Source of the DNA: Maricaulis sp.
Lineage (GTDB): Bacteria; Pseudomonadota; Alphaproteobacteria; Caulobacterales; Maricaulaceae
Assembly: GCA_017643585.1 (NCBI GenBank)
Contig: JAEPND010000001.1
Coordinates: forward strand, 62,001 to 126,000
DNA: 64,000 bases
Direction of reading: 5' to 3'
The position numbers and the translations under genes were made by a program. A model generated the notes under the pieces. That model was not told the origin of the DNA. It was given only the letters and a program-made list of their open reading frames with translations, and searched no databases. This document shows positions 1-9,700 of this stretch, piece by piece. Within the stretch, counting starts at the first letter, position 1. Every line of letters starts with the position of its first letter.

Positions 1-2
1 TC

Positions 3-665
3 GGCAGCCAGTGCATGGAGCCGATTGCCTACCGGGCCGCCATGCTGGAAGCCTCGCGGCTGATCGTGCAGGCCGGCGTCACCGTGGACATCGTCGATGT
101 CGGCGGTGGGTTCCCCTGCATCTATCCGGGCATGGAACCGCCGCACATGCAGCGCTTCGTGGATGCCATTACGCATGCCTTCGAAGACATGCTCGTGCTG
201 GAGAATGCAAAGCTGTGGTGTGAACCCGGCCGCGCCCTGGTCGCAGAAGCCGAATCCGTCATCGTGCGGGTCGACCTGCGCAAGGACAAGGCGCTGTATA
301 TCAATGACGGCTCTTATGGCTGTCTGTTTGATGCGGCCCATGCAGACTGGAAATTCCCGATGCGCCTGTTGCGCGCCAGCGGCATTTCCAGTGCCACCCA
401 GGATGATTTCACCCTGTTCGGCCCGACTTGCGATTCCATCGACACACTGCCGGGCCCCAATCTCCTGCCCGAAGACGTGCGCGAAGGCGATTACGTCGAA
501 ATCGGCATGATCGGCGCCTATGGCGCCGCCCTGGCAACACAATTCAACGGCTTTGGCACCTATGAATACGCCGAAGTCGAGGACGCTCCCTTTGCCACCA
601 TGTTTGGCACATCTGTTTCTGGTTCTGCGCAAAGCGCATTCATCGAAAAGGATCTGGCTCGATGA
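3..665 (+). CDS. Type III PLP-dependent ornithine/lysine decarboxylase, C-terminal part (5' truncated by window edge)
   Basis: Cytosolic decarboxylase that would make putrescine (or cadaverine) for polyamine synthesis. The gene enters the window already open: the first codons read GSQC, the end of the family's HVGSQ stretch, so the PLP-lysine region lies outside. Visible are the glycine-rich phosphate loop DVGGGFP, the EPGR motif, DGSYG, the catalytic-cysteine segment FGPTCDSID, and the late Y-x3-GAY motif that contacts PLP. It ends in an ATGA overlap with speD, and speE follows, so an ornithine-type decarboxylase is most likely. Lysine use cannot be excluded, because bifunctional L/ODCs share these motifs. 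No oddities in the visible part. Confidence 0.9.
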   Translation, partial: GSQCMEPIAYRAAMLEASRLIVQAGVTVDIVDVGGGFPCIYPGMEPPHMQRFVDAITHAFEDMLVLENAKLWCEPGRALVAEAESVIVRVDLRKDKALYINDGSYGCLFDAAHADWKFPMRLLRASGISSATQDDFTLFGPTCDSIDTLPGPNLLPEDVREGDYVEIGMIGAYGAALATQFNGFGTYEYAEVEDAPFATMFGTSVSGSAQSAFIEKDLAR

Positions 666-1084
666 ACATGATTTCCACGATCGACATCCCGCGTGAAACG
701 GCTGAGGAAGCCGCAGATCACTTCATCATGGTTGACGGCAAGGAAGTGGCCGGCCGTCACCTGATCATCGATCTGATCGACGCCTATGAGCTGAATAATG
801 ATACAGTCATTCGTCAGGCCATGCATGACTGTGTGAAAGAATGTGGCGCCACGCTGCTGCACATCCACACGCACGTCTTCGAGCCCAATGGCGGAATTTC
901 CGGCGTCGCGGTTCTGGCGGAAAGCCACATCTCCGTCCACACCTGGCCCGAGCGCAACTATGCCGCGTTCGACGTCTTCATGTGTGGCGATGCACAGCCG
1001 CGCAAGGCCGTCGCCATTCTCAAGGCGGCGTTCAATGCAGCAGAGGCACGCGTGACCGAAGTGCTGCGGGGCGAAGGCGCATGA
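662..1084 (+). CDS. speD: S-adenosylmethionine decarboxylase proenzyme
   Basis: Makes decarboxylated SAM, the aminopropyl donor for spermidine. The 140-residue protein has the bacterial SpeD signature. LAESHISVHTWPE sits at about residues 85-97, where cleavage between Glu87 and Ser88 should generate the pyruvoyl cofactor. HIHTHVFEPNGG precedes it and FMCG follows. Its length fits the short prokaryotic class. The ATG overlaps the stop of the upstream decarboxylase and its own stop overlaps the speE ATG, so the three genes are almost certainly translationally coupled. About 25 residues precede the usual family start; these may be an extension or may mean the true start lies slightly downstream. 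Confidence 0.95.
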   Translation: MNMISTIDIPRETAEEAADHFIMVDGKEVAGRHLIIDLIDAYELNNDTVIRQAMHDCVKECGATLLHIHTHVFEPNGGISGVAVLAESHISVHTWPERNYAAFDVFMCGDAQPRKAVAILKAAFNAAEARVTEVLRGEGA

Positions 1085-1965
1085 TCCCGAAATACTGCTT
1101 CAAGGATGATGAGGGCCAGCTCTGGTTCAAGGAAAGCCTGACACCGTCGGTCGGCAACAGCCTGCGTGTGGACGAGCTGATCTATGCCGAGGATTCCGAC
1201 CTTCAGCACCTGATCCTCTTTGACAACGAGACCCATGGCCGTGTGCTGGCAATTGATGGCTTGGTCCAGGTCTCCATGTCGGACGAGTTCATCTATCACG
1301 AGATGGTTACGCACGTGCCGCTGCTGGCGCACGGCTCGGCCAAATCCGTGCTGATTGTGGGCGGTGGCGATGGTGGTGCCATGCGCGAAATCCAGCGCCA
1401 TCCGGGCGTTGAACGCATCGTTTTGGCCGAGATCGATGGAGACGTCATCACCTTCTCCCGCAAGTGGCTGCCCGAAGTGTCCAAGGGCTCCTTCGATGAC
1501 AGCCGCGTGGAGATCAAGATTGTCGACGGTGTCGATTACATGAAGACAGGCGACGAATTGTTCGACCTGATCATCATCGACAGCTCCGACCCGGTCGGTC
1601 CGAGCGCCGTACTGTTCACCGAGGAATTCTACGCGTCCTGCCACAAGCGGCTGGCCGAAGGCGGCATCCTGGTCACCCAGTCCGGTTTGGCCTCTGTGCA
1701 TTCCGACGTCGTCGAGAACACCTCCGAGTATTTCTCCCGCATCTTCAAGCACCATGGCTTCTACGCCATCACCGTCCCGACATTTTCCGGCGGCGTGATG
1801 ACGCTGGGCTTCGCCACGGATGACGAAAGCCGCATCGCCCCGGCCGCCGGGGTGATCGAAGAGCGTTTTGCAGCACTGGACATCGATACGCGCTATTACA
1901 GCCCGGCGGTCCATCGCGGTGCTTTCGCCCTGCCGCGCTCGCTGGAAGCGCTGCTAAAACGCTAA
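1081..1965 (+). CDS. speE: Spermidine synthase
   Basis: Transfers the aminopropyl group from decarboxylated SAM to putrescine. The 294-residue product has the expected N-terminal beta domain followed by a Rossmann methyltransferase-like domain. Key motifs are GGGDGG (residues 94-99, nucleotide binding) and IIIDSSDPVGPS (about 164-175, with the catalytic Asp of the gatekeeping loop). The start was chosen because the ATG overlaps the speD stop (ATGA). A longer frame upstream only shadows speD. It is the last gene of the decarboxylase-speD-speE unit and is followed by a strong stem-loop. Family length is about 280-300, so the gene is intact. Confidence 0.96.
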   Translation: MIPKYCFKDDEGQLWFKESLTPSVGNSLRVDELIYAEDSDLQHLILFDNETHGRVLAIDGLVQVSMSDEFIYHEMVTHVPLLAHGSAKSVLIVGGGDGGAMREIQRHPGVERIVLAEIDGDVITFSRKWLPEVSKGSFDDSRVEIKIVDGVDYMKTGDELFDLIIIDSSDPVGPSAVLFTEEFYASCHKRLAEGGILVTQSGLASVHSDVVENTSEYFSRIFKHHGFYAITVPTFSGGVMTLGFATDDESRIAPAAGVIEERFAALDIDTRYYSPAVHRGAFALPRSLEALLKR

Positions 1966-1974
1966 TACAAAAGC

Positions 1975-2004
1975 AATCATCCATGCGTTATCGCATGGAT
2001 GATT
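1975..2004 (+). terminator. Stem-loop after speE
   Basis: Perfect 13-bp inverted repeat AATCATCCATGCG / CGCATGGATGATT around a TTAT loop, starting 10 bases after the speE stop. There is no clear downstream T tract on the plus strand. Termination or 3'-end stabilisation of the polyamine transcript is inferred from position and stem strength. Confidence 0.6.
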
Positions 2005-2080
2005 TGCGCGTCGATTATAAAATTGTGCGTGACCTTATCCAGTTCCGGCGATATGCGGGCCTTGGAACAGGACACCTACA

Positions 2081-2758
2081 ATGATCGAACTCTTCACCAC
2101 CGCTTTCGTGACATTCTTCGTCGCCATCGACCCGCCGGGCGTCGCACCGATTTTCGGCGCCCTGACCAATGGTTCGTCGGCAGCCCACCGTAGGGCCATG
2201 GCCATCAAGTCCGTCGTCATCGCCACGGGCGTATTGCTGGGCTTTGCGCTGATCGGCGGGTGGCTGTTGGGCGCACTTCACATCAGCCTGGACGCCTTCC
2301 GCGCTGCCGGCGGCGTATTGCTGTTCATGATGGCGCTGGACATGATCTTCGAGAAGCGTACCGAGCGACGCGAGGAGCGTGCGGAGAAACTGTCTGAAGA
2401 AGACAATACCATCCCGGGCACGCACGAAGATATCTCCGTCTTCCCGATGGCGATCCCGATGCTGGCCGGCCCCGGCTCGATCGCCACCATGATGCTGCTG
2501 ATGTCTGACCCGCAGAACACCGGCCTCTTGAGCAAGGCCGTTATTTTGGGCAGTGCTGGCATCAATCTGCTGCTGTGTCTCGTGATCTTCCTCGCAATCG
2601 GCCCGATCATGCGCTTCATCGGCGACAGCATCGCAGCGATGATCACACGTATTCTGGGCGTGATCCTCGCCGCGCTGGCTGCACAGTTCATCTTTGATGG
2701 TATTCGCGGCGGCCTGCTCGAGGGCGGCGCGCATATCGCGGTTTCAGCACTGTCCTAG
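2081..2758 (+). CDS. MarC/UPF0056 family integral membrane protein
   Basis: Predicted inner-membrane protein of about six helices. The N-terminal FVAIDPPGVAPIFGALT stretch and the central PMAIPMLAGPGSIATMM motif are hallmarks of the MarC family. A charged loop rich in Glu and Arg (about residues 88-106, EKRTERREERAEK) separates the two halves. The family's function is unsettled; the old link to multiple antibiotic resistance in E. coli was not upheld. The start is the ATG after a short leader beyond the speE stem-loop. Its stop overlaps the convergent downstream gene by four bases. The length of 225 fits the family. Confidence 0.88.
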   Translation: MIELFTTAFVTFFVAIDPPGVAPIFGALTNGSSAAHRRAMAIKSVVIATGVLLGFALIGGWLLGALHISLDAFRAAGGVLLFMMALDMIFEKRTERREERAEKLSEEDNTIPGTHEDISVFPMAIPMLAGPGSIATMMLLMSDPQNTGLLSKAVILGSAGINLLLCLVIFLAIGPIMRFIGDSIAAMITRILGVILAALAAQFIFDGIRGGLLEGGAHIAVSALS

Positions 2759-3297
2759 TCAGCCCCATCCGTGCGGGTGAGCTGCATCGAGAAATTCTGG
2801 ATGCACTCACCACCGGTCGGGCACCAGGCGCCTGTTTCGATCCAGAGGCCATCTACATGGGAGGCCTCATACTCGACACGGCCGTAATCGCCCATCACCA
2901 GCTGCCAGGCAAACCCGTTCTCGGTCACCTCCAGAGGTACGGTCTGGGATTGGCCCTGCATATTCACCGCCTGCATTGTCATGCCGGATTCCGTTCGGGT
3001 GACAAAACCCGCTGCGTCATGGACGACCCGGCCTTGCGCCGTGCCAACACCATGGATTTGCAAGACATGGCCATCGGCCGCCGAGCGAACACTTTCCGCA
3101 ACCGTGAACGTGCGCCGCTGGCCATCACGGCCGATGATCCAGCCCTCGCCTTGCCACTCCCCCTGCATCCAGGCCAGAGCCTCTGCCGGCCGGCCAGCGC
3201 TGTCGGTCTGTGCCAGGCTGGCCGGAGCCCCCAGGCCCACACCCAGACACGCAGCGGCGGCGATGAAAGCCAAACTCCTGAAATTATTCCGGTTCAT
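2755..3297 (-). CDS. Secreted hypothetical protein (possible lipocalin-like/DUF1579-type fold)
   Basis: The 180-residue protein has a clear signal peptide: the N-terminal 29 residues end in a hydrophobic run and ASLAQ, with cleavage likely after LAQ. The mature part has beta-rich alternation and tryptophan motifs (LAWMQGEWQGEGW), as in small calycin-like DUF1579/DUF6265-type proteins. I do not recognise a specific family with certainty. Cysteines in GAWCPTGGEC could form a disulfide in the periplasm. The start is supported by a strong AAGGAGG ribosome site. An AT-rich 7-5-7 inverted repeat lies in its promoter region. It converges on the MarC gene with a four-base overlap. Confidence 0.7.
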   Translation of the reverse strand: MNRNNFRSLAFIAAAACLGVGLGAPASLAQTDSAGRPAEALAWMQGEWQGEGWIIGRDGQRRTFTVAESVRSAADGHVLQIHGVGTAQGRVVHDAAGFVTRTESGMTMQAVNMQGQSQTVPLEVTENGFAWQLVMGDYGRVEYEASHVDGLWIETGAWCPTGGECIQNFSMQLTRTDGAD

Positions 3298-3333
3298 GTT
3301 TTCCTCCTTGATTGAACACTGATCCAGAGCATA

Positions 3334-3352
3334 AACTTTACTTTATAAAGTT
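3334..3352. promoter_or_regulatory. AT-rich inverted repeat in a divergent promoter region
   Basis: AACTTTA-CTTTA-TAAAGTT, a perfect 7-bp dyad with a 5-base spacer, followed by CTTTTT. It lies 37-55 bases upstream of the secreted-protein gene (minus strand) and about 100 bases from the small plus-strand gene. Operator or terminator-like roles are both possible; position favours an operator. Confidence 0.4.
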
Positions 3353-3448
3353 CTTTTTCGTAGAGGGGATAAGGAGTCGTTCATCCCCGTGTGCGATAGT
3401 CACAAGGCTGAGGGAAGGCACTAACTGAGCGGGGATTAGGAGGACTGG

Positions 3449-3655
3449 ATGGTCGTTCGATTCGCAATCTTGCTCGCCGCAGCGGCACTGGCCGCAACGG
3501 GTTTCACGGCATCAGCCCTGGCACTTTCGCAAGGTCAGACCGACCAGGCCATTGCCTTTGCGTGGCCCTCGATTGCTGTCGCCATCCTGCTGGCGATCTC
3601 GTTTCCCGGAAACTCGATCTTCGCCCGCTCGACCGATCAGGCCGGCTTGAAATAA
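3449..3655 (+). CDS. Small two-helix membrane protein
   Basis: A 68-residue protein of unknown function with two hydrophobic segments, about residues 5-27 and 36-54, joined by a short polar loop (SQGQTDQ). The coding call rests on an excellent AGGAGG ribosome site 7 bases before the ATG, the membrane-protein composition, and the fit into an otherwise empty gap. Its 3' end overlaps the end of the convergent aguB by 19 bases. No homologue recognised; small inner-membrane proteins of this type are often missed. Confidence 0.6.
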   Translation: MVVRFAILLAAAALAATGFTASALALSQGQTDQAIAFAWPSIAVAILLAISFPGNSIFARSTDQAGLK

Positions 3656-4488
3656 TCCACGTAGAGGTCCGTTCGGCGATCCCGGAAAAAGCCCCAGGCG
3701 GCGCGATCCTGTTCGACATCCGCGCGATTGAATTGCCACACGCGGACCCCTTCTTCTTCTCGATCCATATCGGCCTGCACCTCACCGGTGTGATCACAGA
3801 TGAACGATGTACCGTAGAAACGCTGCCCGTCCTCGGTCCCGACCCTGTTGGCGGCCGCGACCGGAATGACGTTTGAAACCGCGTGCCCCTGCATGGCGCG
3901 CCGCCAGCGCGCAGAGGTCTCGAGATTGGCGTCCTGCGGCTCCGAGCCGATTGCAGTCGGATACAGCAGAAGTTCCGCCCCCTGCAGGGTCATCACACGC
4001 GCGGCCTCCGGGAACCATTGATCCCAGCAAATGCCGACACCGACGCGTCCATGCGCGGTTGCCCAGACCTTGAAACCGGTATCGCCGGGCCGGAAGTAGA
4101 ACTTCTCCTGATAGCCGGGACCATCGGGGATGTGGCTCTTGCGATAGGTGCCGAGCACGCTGCCGTCGGCGTCCAGCATCACCACGGAATTGAAGTAATG
4201 CGGCCCGTCCTTCTCGAAAATGGAGACGGGGATCACCACGCCCAATTCCTTCGCCAGCGGCGCCAACGCAGTCACGCAGGGATGGGCGTCAGCCGGCCAA
4301 GCCTGCGCGAAGACCGCCTCGTCCTGTGTCTTGCAGAAATACGGCCCCTGGAAGAGCTCCGGCGGCAGGACAAGCTGCGCCCCTTGCGCTGCTGCGACCC
4401 GCGTCAGGCGTTCGACGGTTGCGATATTCTGCGCGAGATCTTCACCAAAAGCCGCCTGGATTACGGCGACGGAAATAGAAGCGCCCAA
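3637..4488 (-). CDS. aguB: N-carbamoylputrescine amidase
   Basis: Nitrilase-superfamily enzyme that hydrolyses N-carbamoylputrescine to putrescine, CO2 and ammonia, the second step after agmatine deiminase. The 283-residue protein carries the Glu-Lys-Cys triad: Glu44 in LPPELFQGPYF, Lys117 in YRKSHIPDGPGY and Cys154 in GICWDQWFPE. GPGYQEKFYF and PTAIGSEP are typical of AguB rather than other nitrilases. It lies three bases downstream of a serine-hydrolase gene, with aguA beyond that, so all three are probably co-transcribed. Together with the speD/speE unit this gives the organism both ornithine and agmatine routes to putrescine. Confidence 0.95.
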   Translation of the reverse strand: MGASISVAVIQAAFGEDLAQNIATVERLTRVAAAQGAQLVLPPELFQGPYFCKTQDEAVFAQAWPADAHPCVTALAPLAKELGVVIPVSIFEKDGPHYFNSVVMLDADGSVLGTYRKSHIPDGPGYQEKFYFRPGDTGFKVWATAHGRVGVGICWDQWFPEAARVMTLQGAELLLYPTAIGSEPQDANLETSARWRRAMQGHAVSNVIPVAAANRVGTEDGQRFYGTSFICDHTGEVQADMDREEEGVRVWQFNRADVEQDRAAWGFFRDRRTDLYVDYFKPA

Positions 4489-4491
4489 TGC

Positions 4492-5649
4492 CTAGTCCTC
4501 ATCAAACCGGTCCAGCCAGCGGCTGCCGTCACTCTGGCCCGTCCGCAGATCCATGACTGCCGGCCATAGCCACCAGGCCGGCCGATTGTCGGAATTCCAC
4601 AGCGCCACGAAAGCGAAGCCGGTCTCCGGCTCCATGACAATCTGCGCGCCATACCCCGATAGATAGCCAGAGTGAAGCACCAAAGTGCGGTCTCCCCAGT
4701 CATAAATGCGCCAGCCAAGGCCGTACCAGGTGTCAGAGACACGATCTGACAATTCACCCAACCGCCGCGTTTCGCGACGGGTTTCGGTCAGCCGTGCGTG
4801 GGCACGATCGCGCACCGCTTCGGAAAGACCCGGGCGAGACCCCAGATGCGCCTGGGCCCAGGCGATCATGTCCATCAACGACAGGTTCACCCCAGCCGCA
4901 GACGGCACATTGTCATAATGGGTTTGCGGACTGCCCGCGCGATTGCCGACGCGTCGCCATCCACGATGCGGCGCCGCCCAGCTTGCTTCGCTCTGGAGCG
5001 CTCCAGATCCGATACTTGCCGAGGGCAGGCCTACCCGCTCGAACAGACTGGTATCGACCAGGCTGTCATAGGACTGGCCGGTCGCACGCTCCATGATCTC
5101 CTCGACCGAGGCGAAGGCGACATTCTGATAGGTATAACAGCTACCGACCGGGCAGATCAGATCCACCCCTGCGAGCCGATCACGCACATCGTCAATATCG
5201 CGGCCCGCTTCCAGGATGTTGTCATAGGCATTGGGCGGCAGTCCGGTGCGGTGACTGAGAACTTCCTCAATCGTTGGCGCCCGAGCACCCTGCAGGCTCA
5301 TCACGCTGTCGGGAACCGGATCGCCGAGATCCACCTGCCCCTCTGCCTCAAGCAGGGCCATCAGGGTGCCGGTAAACGTCTTGGAGACCGAGGCTGCCCG
5401 GAACATGGTCTCCGGCGTAACCGATTGACCACTCCCCGCAGACGCCTCGCCGTGGGTATAGATCAGGACGGGTTCGCCATTCTCGATGATGGCCGCCGCC
5501 AGGCCGACGACACGATTGTCGGCCACAGCGCGCGCAAACTGCGCCTCGACCTGCTCAAGATAGTCAAAGCTCGTCGTTGCCGCGTCGTCTGCGACAACGG
5601 TCGGCACAAAACTCATGGATGCGACAAGCGCTATGCCTGCTCGAAACAC
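4492..5649 (-). CDS. Serine hydrolase, class C beta-lactamase/penicillin-binding-protein-like (periplasmic)
   Basis: Exported esterase or peptidase-like hydrolase of the beta-lactamase-related family. With the start taken here it has 385 residues. The N-terminal segment FRAGIALVASMSFVPTVVA is a signal peptide. The catalytic SxxK motif is SVSK at about residues 87-90, YQN at 174-176 is the YxN motif, and HSGYLSG near residue 330 replaces KTG. I chose the GTG start at 5649 because GGGAGG lies 6 bases upstream and it begins the signal peptide directly; longer frames start with TTG. It sits between aguA and aguB, overlapping the aguA end by 19 bases. The substrate is unknown and no polyamine role is evident. 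Confidence 0.85.
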   Translation of the reverse strand: MFRAGIALVASMSFVPTVVADDAATTSFDYLEQVEAQFARAVADNRVVGLAAAIIENGEPVLIYTHGEASAGSGQSVTPETMFRAASVSKTFTGTLMALLEAEGQVDLGDPVPDSVMSLQGARAPTIEEVLSHRTGLPPNAYDNILEAGRDIDDVRDRLAGVDLICPVGSCYTYQNVAFASVEEIMERATGQSYDSLVDTSLFERVGLPSASIGSGALQSEASWAAPHRGWRRVGNRAGSPQTHYDNVPSAAGVNLSLMDMIAWAQAHLGSRPGLSEAVRDRAHARLTETRRETRRLGELSDRVSDTWYGLGWRIYDWGDRTLVLHSGYLSGYGAQIVMEPETGFAFVALWNSDNRPAWWLWPAVMDLRTGQSDGSRWLDRFDED

Positions 5650-6662
5650 TCCGGACCTCCCGGGACGTGACACGTCACGCAATGAAACGCCCCCCCGCCG
5701 GTTAGAATAGCGTCAGATCTGGAACCGACAATCCTGTGATTGCGAAACAGGCCCCGCAAGATGCGCAGCGCCACCGCCTCACTCTGTGTCCCGTAGGTGG
5801 GCACAACGATATTTCGCGGCCCGATCACCCAGTTCATATAACTGGCCGGCAGCAGGTCGCCATCCTCATCCTCGAACCGGCCGGGGCCGGGAATGACGTG
5901 CACCTGAAGTTTGCGGCCACGGGCATCCGTCATGCTCTGTAATTGTCGCAGGATCGCAGGAAACACCCGTGCCTGTTCATCGTCAGCGCCGAACGGCATC
6001 TGGCACACGACGACACCGGGCCGGACAAAGCGGACGATATTGTCGATATGGCCGTCGGTATGGTCCGCGATCATGCCCTCGTCGATCCACAGGACTTTCT
6101 CGACCCCCAGCGCCGCCTTCAACCGGTCCTCGACCTGGCGTTCGCTGAGCCCGGGATTGCGGTTGGAATTGAGCAGGCACTGGCGTGTGGTCAGAACCGT
6201 GCCCTCGCCGTCGAATTCCAGCGCACCGCCCTCGCCTGTCAGATCAACATGGATGTGTCGTGCACCAGCCAGATCGGCGATCCTGGCGCCGACCTCCTGG
6301 TCGCCGGGATAAAGGTATTTGCCGCCCCAGCCATTATGGCGAAACCGAACGGCTTGAAGCTCGCCATTGCGACGCAGGAAGACCGGTCCGGTGTCACGCG
6401 TCCACACATCGCCGTAGGGGTGGCGGATAATCTCTGCACGTGTCCCCAGCGTCGTCCGCGCAGAGGCCTCGGCCTCTGCACTGGAGGCGAGCACGGTCAA
6501 AGCTAGCTTTCGACCGTTCGCAGCGGGCTCTACCGCGTGTTTGAGAAACGCGGCGTATTCCGGCCAGACCTCTTCCAGCGCGGCGGGCCAATAGTCTCGC
6601 GCCGCCGGCCAGCATGTGAACAGGCGGTCCTGGGGCGCGGTTTCGTGAGGCAGATACGTCAT
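5631..6662 (-). CDS. aguA: Agmatine deiminase
   Basis: Converts agmatine to N-carbamoylputrescine and ammonia. The 343-residue protein of the guanidino-modifying (PPADalpha) family shows YGDVWTRDTGP at residues 83-93, HTDGHIDN with the catalytic His-Asp, and the nucleophile Cys328 in GGGAFHCVT near the C terminus. The reading frame continues upstream for about 116 codons into the end of the receptor gene. That extension has no family similarity and lies across a terminator, so the ATG at 6662 is the sensible start. It heads an aguA - serine hydrolase - aguB series. Nitrilase-type AguB and AguA commonly occur together, which supports both calls. Confidence 0.95.
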   Translation of the reverse strand: MTYLPHETAPQDRLFTCWPAARDYWPAALEEVWPEYAAFLKHAVEPAANGRKLALTVLASSAEAEASARTTLGTRAEIIRHPYGDVWTRDTGPVFLRRNGELQAVRFRHNGWGGKYLYPGDQEVGARIADLAGARHIHVDLTGEGGALEFDGEGTVLTTRQCLLNSNRNPGLSERQVEDRLKAALGVEKVLWIDEGMIADHTDGHIDNIVRFVRPGVVVCQMPFGADDEQARVFPAILRQLQSMTDARGRKLQVHVIPGPGRFEDEDGDLLPASYMNWVIGPRNIVVPTYGTQSEAVALRILRGLFRNHRIVGSRSDAILTGGGAFHCVTCHVPGGPECFEQA

Positions 6663-6702
6663 GGCGGCGGCATCTATCACGGACCGCTGCAAGAGACGAG
6701 CA

Positions 6703-6736
6703 CCAAAAGAAGAAGGGCGACCCGAGGGCCGCCCTT
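6703..6736 (-). terminator. Rho-independent terminator of the TonB-dependent receptor gene
   Basis: On the minus strand a stem AAGGGCG / CGCCCTT with a GC-rich loop is followed by CTTCTTTT. It lies just after the receptor stop at 6763 and before the aguA start at 6662, separating the two transcription units. Confidence 0.8.
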
Positions 6737-6762
6737 CCACAATTCCGCTTGGTTGCGAGTGC

Positions 6763-9700
6763 TTAGAACTCGTAACGCAGACCGACGCGAACCTGGTAGA
6801 CAGATGCAGCCTGGTTCTCGAAGAACAGCTCGCTGCCGTCTGCTTCCGTTTCCATGAAACGGTACAGGTAGGTACAGGTCGTGGTGACACCACAGACTTC
6901 TTCACCGCGAGCGCCGCGCAGTTCGTTACCGAACTCGTCAACGAGGCGGGCACGAACCGTGGTTTCACCACCGAACCTCGGACCGTTGACGCGCTGGCCC
7001 CAGTCATCATTGAGCAGGTTCATGAAGTTGAAGATGTCGAGCGTCAGCTTGAAGTTATTGTCGCCAACGAAACGCTCTGCAGCACCGATGCCCGGCAGTT
7101 CCTGCTCGAGGCTGAAGTCCCAACGCTGGGTCCACGGGCCGTTGTCGCTGAGGACCGGCATGATGGAACCGGCGAAGCCTTCAAGGTTACGGGCCTGAAC
7201 GAACTGGAACAGTTCGTCGTGGGCAGCCGTCGACGCGAAGTCAACAATCGGATCGTCGAAACCGGTACCAGCAGAGTTGATCAGCGGGATGTAGAGCGGA
7301 TCATTGTTGCCGTACGGGAATTCGCCGTCAGAAGCGACACCGAACAGGTGACGGAAGCTACGCATGCCGTAACCGAACGGACGACCGGACTGGATCGTAC
7401 CGAAGAGAGAGACGTTCGTCGTCAGATCGCCGATGAAGTCACGCTCATAGCTCAGGAAGATGTTGAAGGAGTGCTCGATCTCATTGGTAGAGGTGTGAGC
7501 AACATCTGCCTGACGATCCGGGCCCAGATTGCCGCGGAAGTTGGAGATGGCACGAGAAGAGGTGTACGGGGACACGTCTTCAGCGCTCGTGTTGGTGTAG
7601 GACATGTCGAAGCTGAAGCCATTGTCATAGCGCTTGGCCAGGGCAATGGAGAAGATGTCCGCAGAACCTTCGTCGGTATTCGTCAGAAGGATCGGAGCAG
7701 ATTCTTCCAGCTCGTTCATGTTCGGGTAGATCACACGACCATCGGGTGCAACACCAACGAACTCCTGCAGGTCAGCACGCTGCCAACCGAGGTTCACGAA
7801 GTGCAGCTGGTTGTGAGCTTCCGAGTGAACGTACTGAGCGGTCACACGGTAGTCATCACCCAGACCCCAGCGGTCGAGGTTCAGGTTGTACTCACCAACG
7901 AGAGCGAAGCGCCACTGGCCCGGGATCTCGAAGTCCGGTCCGAAGACACCGAAAGCCGGAACAAAACGACCGTTTGCGTTAGCAGCAGCGTCAGAAATTT
8001 GCGTCAGAGCGGCAGCCGGAATGGTGTTGCCCTGGATACCTGCAAACGGATCGATGGATCCACGGAAGGTCAGCGGAACGAAGCTGTTGGCCAGGAAGAC
8101 TGCCGGAGAACCGCCAGAGAACAGGCCAGCACCACCGCGAACGGTCAGGCGGTCATTGACAGACCAGTTGAAGCCAACGCGCGGCAGGATGATGTCAACA
8201 CCGTCGAGATTGTCACGACCGGAGATGCCGTACAGCTCCTGGAAGGTGCGGCGGTCGCCGTTTTCCAGGATCGTGTCCAGACGTTCCGGAGCCAGATCGT
8301 CCTGCGAGATGCGCTCGTAGCGAAGCCCGTAGTTGAGCTCGAAAGTCGGCGAGATCGCCCAGGTGTCTTCTGCGAAGAAGGACCACAGCTCGTAGGAGTA
8401 GTTCGTGATGCCGTCCGCAACATTGCCGGAAGCCGGCAGGTCAACGAAGAAATCAGAAGCGAGCTGGTCGGCGTAGTCAGTGATGCTGTCGAAGACTGCA
8501 ACACCTGCAGAACCCGGAACGAAGACGTTCTGGACAGAATAGTCTTCATAACGCATGCCGAAGGTGAAGTTGTGGTCACCCCAGACATAGTCACCCTGTG
8601 CGTACAGCGTGAACAGCTCGTCATCGATGGCGTTCGCTTGGTCGAAACGGTCCGGGCCAAGGAAAACGCTGACCGGAGAAGAACCAACCAGAGCCGCGCC
8701 GTCGAGACCGTTCGCAGCGAACCACGGATCGGCACCGTCGATGTCACGGATGTTGAAGCTCATGAAGTCAGAGCCAGACGGGCCACCAGCCTGTCCGAGC
8801 GGCGTACGACGCTGTTGCGTCTCTTTCTGGCCGATACGGATCAGGGTGGAAAAGTTGTCCGTCCAATCAGAGATGAACTCTGCAGAGATCTGGTCGGTGG
8901 AGATCGTCTCGCTGCGGGTCGCAGACGGGAAATCAAAGGAACCGGTGCTCGCCAGCTGAGCCTCTTCGAGGGTCATGTAGGTGAAGGTCGCACGGTGGTC
9001 GTCGTTGATGTTCCAGTCGAACTTCGTCAGCAGGCGCTCGGTCGTCTCAGCGTCGCTGGACAGGGTCTTTTCACCCGGGTCGAAGCTGTAGACGGACTGC
9101 GTCAGATCACGGATGGCGTCGAACAGCGCAATATCCGTGTCACCCAGGTTCGGGTTCTGCGGTGCGTTACGCTCGAATTCAGAGTAGTTCACGAAGAAGA
9201 ACAGGCGGTCTTCGATGATCGGACCACCGACGTTCACGGAGATTTCTTCTTCTTCGAAGTTACCAACGTCGTAATCGCGACCGAAGGCACGGTCGCCAAC
9301 CAGGTCGCTTTCGGAACGGTAGTAGCCGAGGACACCGTCAAACTCGTTGGAACCGGAACGCGTGACAACGTTGATGGAACCACCCTGGAAGCCGTTGTTC
9401 AGGACAGAGAAGTCAGCAACCGTAACGGAGACAGACTCGATCGCGTCCAGATCAACCGGCGGGCGCTGGGACGGGAAGACACCGTCAGAGTTGATGCCGA
9501 ACTGCTCGCCGATTTCGATACCGTCGAGGTTCAGGGCGTTGAAGTTGGTGCCCACGCCGGCGATGTTCAGCTCGCCATTGCCGTTGGAGTTAACCAGCGG
9601 GTCACGGGCCAGGATGTCCGTGAAGTCGCGGTTGACGGTCGGCTGGGTCGCCAGGTCAGCAGCAGAGAATACAGAACCAACGCCGGTGTCGAGCGTCAGG

